DNA of 5,738 nt from RUG13615 sp040307715 (lineage in GTDB: Bacteria; Bacillota; Clostridia; Peptostreptococcales; Anaerovoracaceae): contig JAWRJC010000024.1 in the NCBI GenBank assembly GCA_040307715.1, forward strand, positions 1 to 5,738, read 5' to 3'. This document shows, piece by piece, positions 1 to 5,321 of the stretch; positions within the stretch are counted from its first letter, which is position 1; the number at the start of each line of letters is the position of its first letter. The position numbers were made by a program, and so were the translations under genes. A model generated the notes under the pieces. That model had not been told where the DNA came from. It did no database searches and saw only the letters and a program-made list of their open reading frames with translations.

Positions 1-87
1 CACTCGTCCATTCAGATGACGGCAAGAATCTACACGCACTTCGACGAGGAGACGCTGGAAATTGCTCGCGGCATGATCGATGCCTGA
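1..87 (+). CDS. Tyrosine recombinase (phage-type integrase), C-terminal end only
   Basis: The window opens inside this gene and only the last 28 codons and the TGA are visible. The peptide begins HSSIQMTARIYTHF and ends ARGMIDA. This matches the C-terminal catalytic box of tyrosine recombinases, where a GHSS-type segment is followed about eight residues later by the nucleophilic Tyr, here the Y of ARIYTHF. The enzyme would cut and rejoin DNA at att sites through a 3'-phosphotyrosine link. The gene ends 132 bp from the 3' end of a tRNA-Leu gene, the classic layout of an integrase beside its tRNA attachment site. The catalytic Arg residues and the N-terminal arm-binding and core domains lie outside the window, so intactness cannot be judged. 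The identification rests on a short but very characteristic segment. Confidence 0.85.
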   Translation, partial: HSSIQMTARIYTHFDEETLEIARGMIDA

Positions 88-88
88 G

Positions 89-111
89 ATTTTGCCACAC
101 ATTTTGCCACA
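89..111. repeat. Two direct ATTTTGCCACA boxes beside the integrase gene
   Basis: Two perfect 11-bp copies of ATTTTGCCACA (89-99 and 101-111) lie with a 12-bp period just after the integrase stop codon. Short direct repeats in this position often serve as arm-type binding sites for the integrase N-terminal domain or for the excisionase. That role is inferred from position only. Confidence 0.5.
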
Positions 112-157
112 TTTAGTAGCAAAAAACAGCCACAAATAGCCATATTTTGAGAGCACT

Positions 158-210
158 TAAAAACCGCCAAAGCCATTGAAATCAACACATTTCCAATGGT
201 TTTAGGCGGT
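158..210 (-). terminator. Intrinsic terminator of tRNA-Leu
   Basis: An imperfect inverted repeat has arms at 163-182 and 189-210 (ACCGCC...CATTG...AAAT on each side) and a 6-nt loop. Read on the minus strand it sits 8 bp after the CCA end of tRNA-Leu, and its GGCGGT 3' flank runs into five T residues (159-163 on the plus strand). This is a standard Rho-independent terminator. Because it lies between the integrase and the tRNA it may also overlap the attachment region. Confidence 0.75.
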
Positions 211-218
211 ATCTGTTA

Positions 219-301
219 TGGTGCGCCCGACAGGACTCGAACCTGCACGCGTGAGCACTGGAACCTAAATCCAGCGTGTCTGCCAGTTCCACCACGGGCG
301 C
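219..301 (-). tRNA. tRNA-Leu (anticodon TAG)
   Basis: The minus-strand gene starts GCGCCCGTGG at 301 and ends with an encoded CCA at 219. The acceptor arms GCGCCCG and CGGGCGC pair fully and the discriminator is A. The anticodon stem CTGGA/TCCAG encloses the loop TTTAGGT, giving anticodon TAG, which reads CTN leucine codons. A long variable arm (around TGCTCACGCGT) is typical of class II tRNAs such as tRNA-Leu. The T arm reads CAGG-TTCGAGT-CCTG. The nearby integrase suggests that its 3' half serves as an attachment site. Confidence 0.96.
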
Positions 302-319
302 ACATTTGATACGCTTGCG

Positions 320-348
320 ATTATACCATCAAAGCCCCCTTTTGTCAT
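320..348 (-). promoter_or_regulatory. Sigma-70-type promoter of tRNA-Leu
   Basis: Read on the minus strand, ATGACA (348-343) and a perfect TATAAT (325-320) are separated by exactly 17 bp. The predicted start of transcription falls about 12 bp before the mature 5' end of tRNA-Leu. Five of six bases match the -35 consensus. Confidence 0.8.
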
Positions 349-415
349 CCCGGCAGGCACCGGCAAGGCACACTCCCGCTGCCTGGCTGGGGCGCGGACA
401 GCCAACAGCGCTGTA

Positions 416-445
416 CTGGCAATCGGCTCTGTCAGGCGGTATACT
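416..445 (+). promoter_or_regulatory. Likely promoter of the hydrolase-reductase operon
   Basis: CTGGCA (416-421) and TATACT (440-445) are 18 bp apart, 41 bp before the hydrolase start codon. A perfect 10-bp palindrome, ACAGCGCTGT (405-414), ends two bases before the -35 element and could be a regulator site. Both calls come from sequence inspection only. Confidence 0.5.
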
Positions 446-486
446 CATAGTAAGCACATGCTGAAACTGCAAAACGAGGTACAACA

Positions 487-1299
487 ATGGAATGGTTCAT
501 GATCGAAAAGGAAAACGGCGGCTGTGTGCCCTGCCTGGCGGAAGTGCCGCAGTCACCTGCCGGGATCGTTATCGTCGTACACGGCTTTACGAGCTGCAAA
601 GAGAGCATGACCGGCAAGGTGCTCATGGAGCATCTTCCCCCCGCCGGACTTGGCATCGTGGCCTACGATCATCCAGGACACGGCAAAGACGCGGCACGGT
701 TTGAAGACCTGCGCGTCGGCAACTGCCTGGACAGTCTGGCAGCGGTCGAACAAACAGTCCAAACACGCTGGCCCGGCGTGCCGGTGTACTACTTCGGCTC
801 CAGTTTCGGCGCCTATATCACCGCCCTGTATGCCGCCACAAGGCCTCACGAAGGGCTGAGAGCGGTTTTCCGCAGCGCAGCGGTCAACATGCCGTCCATC
901 ATCCTTCAAGGCCTTCTCGATGATTCTCACGGCACCATCCGGGAAGAACTCGAAAAGACAGGCTATACAGAACCCGATCTCGGGCTTGACGGTACAGTAC
1001 GGATCCCCGCCGGATTCATTGAAGACATGCGCGCCTATGACCTGTTCGACCGGTGTCCGCCGGAGTCTTCCCGGGAGGCGGATGAAGGAGGCCGGGCCGC
1101 CGGTACGATCGGCGGCGTGAAGATCCGGATGATCCACGCGCGTGATGATGAAGTCGTGGACTTTGCGGTGGCGGAGCGATTCGCCGGAGAACGCGGCATT
1201 CCGCTCACCGTTTTCGAAGGGGAGCACCACACGCTCAGCGACCATCCTGCGACTCCTGAGAAGATCGCGGCCATTGCCCTCTCCTTCTTTACGGAATAG
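487..1299 (+). CDS. Alpha/beta hydrolase (S33-like serine hydrolase), cytosolic
   Basis: This 270-residue protein has the marks of an alpha/beta-hydrolase-fold serine hydrolase. A first strand and oxyanion loop read IVIVVHGFTS (27-36). An AYDHPGHG turn follows at 59-66. The nucleophile elbow GSSFG (104-108) places Ser106 as nucleophile. HARDDEVV (217-224) supplies the acidic residue, most likely Asp221, and EGEHHTLSDH (244-253) supplies the catalytic His, most likely His248. The triad is therefore complete and the length is normal. A polar, Gly/Glu/Arg-rich stretch at about 193-208 replaces a tighter loop in the lid region. No signal peptide or membrane segment is visible. The ATG at 487 is chosen because ACGAGG (474-479) lies 7 bp upstream. 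The substrate cannot be told; esterase, acyl hydrolase and peptidase members all share this pattern. A reductase gene follows 48 bp later on the same strand with no terminator between, so the two are probably one operon. Confidence 0.85.
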   Translation: MEWFMIEKENGGCVPCLAEVPQSPAGIVIVVHGFTSCKESMTGKVLMEHLPPAGLGIVAYDHPGHGKDAARFEDLRVGNCLDSLAAVEQTVQTRWPGVPVYYFGSSFGAYITALYAATRPHEGLRAVFRSAAVNMPSIILQGLLDDSHGTIREELEKTGYTEPDLGLDGTVRIPAGFIEDMRAYDLFDRCPPESSREADEGGRAAGTIGGVKIRMIHARDDEVVDFAVAERFAGERGIPLTVFEGEHHTLSDHPATPEKIAAIALSFFTE

Positions 1300-1309
1300 C
1301 ATCCTGCGA

Positions 1310-1332
1310 ACAGACTGCCGTCTGTGCGGCAG
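1310..1332 (+). promoter_or_regulatory. Two mutually exclusive hairpins before the reductase RBS
   Basis: In the 48-bp gap between hydrolase and reductase, ACAGAC-TGCC-GTCTGT (1310-1325) forms a perfect 6-bp stem. CTGCCG-TCTGTG-CGGCAG (1315-1332) forms another perfect 6-bp stem. They share bases, so only one can exist at a time. The second ends 2 nt before the GAAAGGA ribosome binding site (1335-1341). Neither has a T tract, so neither looks like a terminator. A role in translation or mRNA stability is possible but unproven. Confidence 0.4.
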
Positions 1333-1347
1333 CAGAAAGGAACAACT

Positions 1348-2529
1348 ATGCAATACCGTCCCGACAGACGCGGCGAACCCATTTCCCTGCTGGGATTTGG
1401 CTGTATGCGTTTCACCCGCAAGGGCAACAGCATCGACATCGACAAAGCCGAGACCGAGATCATGGCGGCTGTCAAGGCCGGTGTCAACTATTTCGATACC
1501 GCGTATCTATACCCCGGCAGTGAGGCCTGCCTGGGCGAGATCGTGGAGCGCAACGGTATCCGGGACAGGATCCGCATCGCGACCAAACTCCCGCAGTACT
1601 TCATCAAATCACCGGAGAGCATCGACAAATACTTCAATGAGGAACTCTCGCGCCTGCGCACGGACTATGTGGATTACTATCTGATGCACATGCTGACGGA
1701 TATCTCCGCCTGGGAGAACCTGCAAAAGAACGGGATCGAGGACTGGATCAAAAGGCAGAAAGAAGACGGCCGTATCCGGCAGATCGGCTTCTCCTTCCAC
1801 GGCAATACGGAGATGTTCAAGACGATCCTCAACGCGTACGACTGGGATTTCTGCCAGATCCAGTACAACTACCTCGATGAACACACCCAGGCCGGCCGTG
1901 CCGGGCTGATGGCTGCCCATGAGAAAGGCATCCCGGTGATCATCATGGAACCGCTCCGCGGCGGCAAACTGGTCAGCATGCTCCCCGCGGCAGCCAAAGA
2001 ACTGATTGCCGCAGATCCCAAAGGCCGCACCGCCGCCGAACTGGCGCTTCGCTGGCTCTGGCAGCAGCCGGCTGTGACCTGCGTGCTGTCCGGCATGAAC
2101 AGCATCCCGATGGTCGAAGAAAACTGCCGCATCGCTTCCGAAGTGCAGGCCGGTGAATTCAAAGAGGAAGACTACGCATTGATCGAGAAGATCAAAACAG
2201 CGATCCAAGCAGCGACCAAGGTCGGCTGCACGGGCTGCCGGTACTGCATGCCCTGCCCGCAGGGGGTCGATATCCCTGCCGCTTTCTCGTACTACAACGC
2301 CATGTACGCAGAGAGCAAATTCGGGGCGCGGCGCGAATATGCCCAGGTCGTCGGCCTGCGCAAAGACCCCGCCTTCCCCTCGCAGTGCATCGGCTGCGGC
2401 CGCTGCGAAAAGCACTGTCCGCAGCACATCTCCATCATCGAAGAACTCAAAAAAGCCAACCGCGCCCTGCGCCCCCTGCCCTACAGGATCGGCACCGCAG
2501 TCGCCAAAAAGGTGATCCTCAAAGGCTGA
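1348..2529 (+). CDS. Aldo/keto reductase with C-terminal 4Fe-4S ferredoxin-like domain
   Basis: The 393-residue protein has two parts. Residues 1-285 form an aldo/keto reductase TIM barrel: LGFGCMR near the N-terminus, then the tetrad Asp50 and Tyr55 in FDTAYLYPG, Lys80 in ATKLP and His114 in LMHML. The segment IIMEPLRGGKL (198-208) follows. Residues 290-360 carry eight cysteines in two groups: CTGCRYCMPCP (Cys294, 297, 300, 303) and CIGCGRCEKHCP (Cys347, 350, 353, 357), enough for two 4Fe-4S clusters. Such Fe-S aldo/keto reductases are widespread in anaerobes. They are soluble and presumably pass electrons between NAD(P)H, the clusters and a carbonyl substrate; the substrate is not known from sequence. 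The ATG at 1348 is preferred over an in-frame GTG at 1324 because GAAAGGA (1335-1341) sits at the right distance and the family's LGFG motif then falls at the usual depth. It is downstream partner of the hydrolase and is followed by a strong terminator. Confidence 0.9.
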   Translation: MQYRPDRRGEPISLLGFGCMRFTRKGNSIDIDKAETEIMAAVKAGVNYFDTAYLYPGSEACLGEIVERNGIRDRIRIATKLPQYFIKSPESIDKYFNEELSRLRTDYVDYYLMHMLTDISAWENLQKNGIEDWIKRQKEDGRIRQIGFSFHGNTEMFKTILNAYDWDFCQIQYNYLDEHTQAGRAGLMAAHEKGIPVIIMEPLRGGKLVSMLPAAAKELIAADPKGRTAAELALRWLWQQPAVTCVLSGMNSIPMVEENCRIASEVQAGEFKEEDYALIEKIKTAIQAATKVGCTGCRYCMPCPQGVDIPAAFSYYNAMYAESKFGARREYAQVVGLRKDPAFPSQCIGCGRCEKHCPQHISIIEELKKANRALRPLPYRIGTAVAKKVILKG

Positions 2530-2581
2530 TCATAACAGCGTTTAAGGCAGCACAACGGGATCCGCAAAACCACATACAAAA

Positions 2582-2612
2582 AGAACACCCGGTGACCCGG
2601 GTGCTCTTTTTT
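2582..2612. terminator. Bidirectional intrinsic terminator
   Basis: AGAACACCCGG (2582-2592) pairs with CCGGGTGCTCT (2597-2607) with a single A-C mismatch across a 4-nt loop. On the plus strand the stem runs into a T tract to 2612, ending the reductase transcript. On the minus strand it is followed by TTTTTG, so it can also stop the convergent aminotransferase transcript. Confidence 0.9.
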
Positions 2613-2649
2613 AGAAAGGGGGCGATTTTCATCGCTAAAGGGGGCTTGA

Positions 2650-3810
2650 TCAGAGGCTCTCAACAAACGCCTGGATGCGCTTGAGGCCTTCTTCGATGTT
2701 TTCTTCGCTTGTCGCGTAGGAGAAGCGGACAAAACCTTCGCCGCACGGACCGAAACCGGTGCCCGGTACGGTGACGACGTGCTTTTCTTCGAGCAGTCTG
2801 TAGCAGAATTCTTCGGAGGTGAGACCGGTCTTCTTGATGTTCGCGAAGACATAGAACGCACCCTTCGGAGTTCTGGCGGTCATCTTGCCGCCCATGTTCT
2901 CGTTGATCATCTTGACCATGAGATCGCGGCGGTTCTTATACTTGACGACCATTTCATCGACAACGCTCTGGTCGCCTGTGAGTGCATCATAAGCAGCTCT
3001 CTGGGCAGCCTCGTTGACGCAGCTGACAACGTTCTCGTTCATTTTGATCATGTTATTGGTGATCTCTTCCGGAGCGACCGCATAGCCGACTCTCCAGCCT
3101 GTCATAGCATAAGCTTTGGAGAAGCCGTCGACGATGACGGTTCTTTCCTTCATGCCCGGGAACTCCGCGATGCTGTAGAACTTGTCTTCCGTGTAGATCA
3201 GTCTCTTGTACATTTCATCGGTGATGACGTACAGATCGTTGTCCACGATGACTTTGGCCATTTCTTCGAGGTTTTCCTTCGTTGCGACGGCGCCGGTCGG
3301 ATTGGACGGGTAGTTCAGGAGGACAGCCTTGGTCTTCGGCGTGATCGCTGCCGCAAGATCCTCGGGGGTCATCATGAAATCATTCTCTTCGGTGCACTGC
3401 ACCGGAACGGGGACCCCGCCGTTTGCAAGGATCATGCCGTGATAGTTGGCAAAGCAGGGATCCTGAACGATGACTTCGTCGCCTGCATCCACCAAAGCGA
3501 GCATGGTCAGGCAGAGTGCCTCCGCGCCGCCGACGGTGATGATCACGTTCTCGGGGCCGTACTTCATGCCGCGGGATACATATTCATCCGCGATGGCCGC
3601 ACGCAGGTAATCGCAGCCCGCATTCGGTGTATAGAATGTTTCGCCGTTCTCCAGGGACTTGATGCCCGCCTTGATGATGCGCTCGGGGGTGGTGAAGTCG
3701 GGCTGGCCAAAGCCGAAACTGATGACGTTTTCCATGCCGTAGGACTTACCGACGATCGCTCTGATAGCGGATCTGGGGACGGTGGAACATCTTGTTGCTA
3801 AAGGTTTCAT
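2650..3810 (-). CDS. Class I/II PLP-dependent aminotransferase
   Basis: This 386-residue, full-length fold-type I aminotransferase moves an amino group between an amino acid and a 2-oxo acid using pyridoxal phosphate in the cytosol. Visible signatures run in order. SFGFGQPDF (31-39) is the N-terminal substrate loop. TVGGAEAL (92-99) is a cofactor phosphate-binding region. NYPSNPTGA (166-174) includes the PLP-contacting Asn170. VITDEMY (195-201) gives Asp198 and Tyr201. GFSKAYAMTGWRVGY (229-243) carries the Schiff-base Lys232 and Arg240. FVRFSYA (360-366) holds the carboxylate-binding Arg362. This is the pattern of the aspartate/aromatic aminotransferase-like group (subfamily I-gamma). Donor specificity (Asp, Ala, aromatic or other) cannot be settled by eye, so no gene symbol is given. 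The ATG at 3810 has a strong AAAGGAG ribosome binding site (3824-3818) 7 bp upstream. It is a single gene, convergent with the reductase and sharing its terminator. Confidence 0.93.
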   Translation of the reverse strand: MKPLATRCSTVPRSAIRAIVGKSYGMENVISFGFGQPDFTTPERIIKAGIKSLENGETFYTPNAGCDYLRAAIADEYVSRGMKYGPENVIITVGGAEALCLTMLALVDAGDEVIVQDPCFANYHGMILANGGVPVPVQCTEENDFMMTPEDLAAAITPKTKAVLLNYPSNPTGAVATKENLEEMAKVIVDNDLYVITDEMYKRLIYTEDKFYSIAEFPGMKERTVIVDGFSKAYAMTGWRVGYAVAPEEITNNMIKMNENVVSCVNEAAQRAAYDALTGDQSVVDEMVVKYKNRRDLMVKMINENMGGKMTARTPKGAFYVFANIKKTGLTSEEFCYRLLEEKHVVTVPGTGFGPCGEGFVRFSYATSEENIEEGLKRIQAFVESL

Positions 3811-3850
3811 GATCGTTCTCCTTTATGATATTTCTGTATAATCTTTCATA

Positions 3851-3885
3851 AGGCGGTACACTGCCGCGAGGTCACCGGCCGCCTC
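3851..3885 (-). promoter_or_regulatory. GC-rich foldable leader of the aminotransferase
   Basis: A GC-rich patch in an AT-rich region lies 40-75 bp before the aminotransferase start. Two side-by-side short stems are possible: GCGG/CCGC (3853-3856 with 3864-3867) and GAGG/CCTC (3868-3871 with 3882-3885). They compete with one outer stem, AGGCGG/CCGCCT (3851-3856 with 3879-3884). On the minus strand, TATAGT just upstream could be a -10 element, but no good -35 is seen. The leader may be regulatory or simply structured. Confidence 0.3.
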
Positions 3886-3956
3886 TATTACTATATACTA
3901 TCTTGATGCTGTTGTAGCATCGCATTTTCTTATAATGAATATCAGAATCGCTTTAT

Positions 3957-3998
3957 GGTGTGACCGCAATGATAATGAGCATTCTCAATGCGTACACC
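3957..3998. promoter_or_regulatory. Nested inverted repeat, Fur-family-like operator candidate
   Basis: GCAATGATAAT (3966-3976) and ATTCTCAATGC (3981-3991) are inverted copies matching at 9 of 11 positions around a 4-bp centre. They are flanked by GGTGT (3957-3961) and its perfect inverse ACACC (3994-3998). The core TGATAATGAGCATTCTCA resembles Fur/PerR-type operators in its TGATAAT half-site, but the centre spacing is unlike the usual 7-1-7 form. It lies about 150 bp upstream of the aminotransferase start and 29 bp before the tandem repeat. Confidence 0.3.
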
Positions 3999-4026
3999 GC
4001 ACACCTTGGGTATAACAAATATGGAG

Positions 4027-4098
4027 GAACTATCTGTTTTAGAAGAACTATCTGTTATATAGGAACTACCTGTTAAATAGGAACCACCTGTTGTTAGG
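4027..4098 (+). repeat. Four tandem 18-nt repeats (GAACTAYCTGTTNNATAG-like)
   Basis: Four exact-length 18-nt units run head to tail at 4027, 4045, 4063 and 4081. The core GAACTATCTGTT changes gradually to GAACTACCTGTT and GAACCACCTGTT. An ATG at 4021 would read the first two units as MEELSVLEELSVI before a TAG that is part of unit 2. Unit 3 also ends in TAG and unit 4 reads through. There is no convincing ribosome binding site. An inverted copy of the core, ACAGATAGT, lies at 4129-4137 and could fold back onto the repeats. Not recognised as a named family. Confidence 0.8.
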
Positions 4099-4220
4099 GG
4101 CTCTGCCCTCCCGACTGATGTTGAGATTACAGATAGTGTTTTCCTTTTGCTATGCGACCTGCCGACTCCGGTGTATCGTTCTATAAAAGAATAGAATAGA
4201 ACAGAGGGTATGCCCCCTGT
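4099..4220. other. Non-coding spacer with small hairpins
   Basis: No supported gene is seen here. A GGGC-TCT-GCCC stem (about 4096-4107) follows the tandem repeats directly. A stem pairs ACAGAGGG (4201-4208) with CCCCCTGT (4213-4220) through one A-C mismatch. On the minus strand this second stem is followed by TTCTATTCTATTCTTTT, giving a weak terminator-like shape in that direction, downstream of the terminase remnant. Confidence 0.4.
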
Positions 4221-4274
4221 CCTGCAATTAGCTCTCAGTCATCACATCCACATATCGCCTTATTTAATCCAAAC

Positions 4275-4393
4275 GTGGAGACTTTTTCAACGATTATTCA
4301 CCACACCAGGCAAGTCTTTCTTTTCAATCATCTTCGACCCCCTAGAAATGTTGAAAATATCTCCACATTCTTTGAAATACAAAGCCAATGTGG
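4275..4393. repeat. Overlapping inverted repeats in non-coding DNA
   Basis: GTGGAGACTTTTTCAAC (4275-4291) is inverted at 4350-4366 with 15 of 17 positions matching. The right arm overlaps a second hairpin: CCACATT-CTTTG (4363-4374) pairs with CAAAG-CC-AATGTGG (4380-4393), 12 bp with one 2-nt bulge and a 5-nt loop. The two foldings compete for CCAC. No open reading frame here looks real. It could be a small non-autonomous element end, a structured transcript segment, or decayed phage DNA. Confidence 0.55.
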
Positions 4394-4429
4394 AAAAAAG
4401 CCATCGCAATCAACATTTACCGAGTTATT

Positions 4430-4567
4430 TCACATGCCAGTGTTCACAGTTTGCTCTCCGGGCAAAGCTTGAAACGGCACACCAAACTTCTCGGCTGTTT
4501 TCCGCAGGCTGAGATTGCCGGTGATGTATTCAGCTTTGATCTTCTCCCAGTTTCGCTGCTTCGCCAT
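4430..4567 (-). pseudogene. Truncated phage small-terminase-like HTH protein
   Basis: The minus strand encodes a 45-residue peptide starting MAKQRNWEKIKAEYITG and continuing NLSLRKTAEKFGVPF before an unrelated tail (QALPGEQTVNTGM) and TGA. The N-terminal pattern (K-x-R-x-W-x-x-I-x-x-E-Y, then a helix-turn-helix LRKTAEKFGV) is that of the DNA-binding N-terminus of phage small terminase subunits and related phage HTH proteins. These recognise packaging sites and usually run well over 100 residues. The homology appears to stop after residue 32-34, as expected for a deletion junction. A GGAAGG motif before the ATG (GGAAGGTGAGTGGC-ATG) could be its ribosome binding site, and TATAAT occurs at 4594-4589 on this strand. 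I infer a prophage remnant; a functional small peptide is less likely. Confidence 0.65.
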
Positions 4568-4634
4568 GCCACTCACCTTCCAGTGCATATTATACTCAGA
4601 GAGGATGATCTTTTCGCCCCACCATAAAAGAAAA

Positions 4635-5225
4635 AGACGCCACTGCCGTCTATCCCGTATTAGGGGAGAAAGCCGGTTCTGAGACCGGGACGAACAGAGG
4701 TGTCTATTTAACGAGGAGGCGGTACAACGGAACCGCAGCCCAATCGGACTAATAGCAGTTCCCCGACATCTCCCCTTTGAAGTTGGTAGAGCACTACCGC
4801 CGCCGGTTTATAGCCGACGGCTCCTGCTCCAGTCCCAACTTCATGTCTGAAAGAACCATCACGAACTGGCCAATCAGACCAGCGGACGTCTCCCTAACGC
4901 AATGTCTTTCACGGAAGAAGCAACGAACGCAGGCCGGAACGTCTTCCGGACAAGCAAAGCCTATTGCTTCTTCCTGTTGTAAAAAGCCTTCGCAACCCGG
5001 TAATCGGACCGGCGGGTCGTCACCCTTAATGCAAAGACCTTCCCAGATATCTACAATAAGGTTGTTGCCTGCGTCCAGACAATTCCTACGCGAGATATCA
5101 ATAGCTTGGTTCAGTGGCCTAGGGCGCTCTACGCCGTTCGGTGGAACCAAGCACGATACAAGAGAAGGATTTCACCGGGCTCTATCCGCATCGCGGACGG
5201 TGATCCGGGCACAACTCTTGTGCGA
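4635..5225 (+). ncRNA. Large structured non-coding RNA, about 590 nt, ROOL-like candidate
   Basis: The stretch has no believable protein but is packed with complementary segments. Clear stems include GGGGA/TCCCC (4663-4667 with 4771-4775), closing a multibranch with GGTGTC/GACATC (4699-4704 with 4765-4770). CCGGTT-CTGA-GACCGG lies at 4673-4688. GAAGTTGG/CCAACTTC pairs 4779-4786 with 4835-4842, and GTCTGA/TCAGAC pairs 4845-4850 with 4874-4879. An 11-bp GGAAGAAGCAA/TTGCTTCTTCC (4913-4923 with 4964-4974) encloses CCGGAA-CGTC-TTCCGG (4934-4949). Further stems are CCGGT/ACCGG (4997-5012), GCTTGGTTC/GAACCAAGC (5104-5112 with 5144-5152), CACCG/CGGTG plus GGAT/ATCC (5167-5177 with 5198-5206), and GCACAA-CTC-TTGTGC (5209-5223). 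G.U pairs in the GGTGTC and CCGGTT stems would be A.C on the other strand, so the plus strand is the RNA. Ends are estimated from the outermost helices; no clear promoter is seen. Length, phage remnant neighbour and nearby tRNAs fit ROOL (roughly 580 nt). GOLLD is usually longer, and group II intron domain V, RNase P and tmRNA hallmarks are absent. The family name is inference. Confidence 0.75.
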
Positions 5226-5254
5226 TTACTATAGCATGATTCATAAAACTTAAC

Positions 5255-5318
5255 AACAAGCAGGCCGCTTTTGGTCTTATCAGAAGTGATCAAATCGCTT
5301 GTTTCTTATCTATTTTTG
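5255..5318 (+). terminator. Probable terminator of the large RNA
   Basis: AACAAGC (5255-5261) pairs with GCTTGTT (5297-5303). Inside it TTTGGTC (5270-5276) pairs with GATCAAA (5288-5294) through one G.U pair. The stem is followed by a T-rich run (TTTCTTATCTATTTTT, 5301-5317). Its position about 30 nt after the last RNA helix and its direction suit termination of the structured RNA. The long internal loop makes it less canonical than the other terminators here. Confidence 0.55.
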
Positions 5319-5321
5319 TCA

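Noticed and set aside
553..1353. A 266-codon minus-strand frame
   Set aside because: It opposes the alpha/beta hydrolase, whose complete catalytic triad and ribosome binding site make it the real gene.
1609..2427. A 272-codon minus-strand frame
   Set aside because: It is the shadow of the aldo/keto reductase, with no start signal and no family motifs.
2779..3801. A 340-codon open frame on the plus strand
   Set aside because: It is the exact antisense of the aminotransferase gene, has no ribosome binding site and its peptide shows no family pattern; it arises from codon bias of the real gene.
3903..3936. A plus-strand promoter made of TTGATG and TATAAT
   Set aside because: The spacing is 22 bp, too long for a normal sigma-70 promoter, and no supported gene follows directly.
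4240..4400. Several DnaA-box-like words (TTTTCCACA, TTATTCACC, ATCCACATA)
   Set aside because: None matches TTATCCACA exactly, spacing is irregular, and no replication gene is nearby, so a replication origin is not supported.
4210..4627. Overlapping plus-strand frames of 65-100 codons
   Set aside because: They lack ribosome binding sites, have low-complexity, unfamiliar peptides, and partly oppose the better-supported terminase remnant on the minus strand.
4635..5225. Group II intron, RNase P RNA or tmRNA as the identity of the large RNA
   Set aside because: I see no intron domain V hairpin, no conserved RNase P core words and no tRNA-like acceptor end with a tag frame.
4777..5253. A 158-codon plus-strand frame and a 118-codon minus-strand frame (4794-5150) inside the structured RNA
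   Set aside because: Neither has a ribosome binding site or a recognisable domain. The dense base pairing explains the sequence better than coding does.
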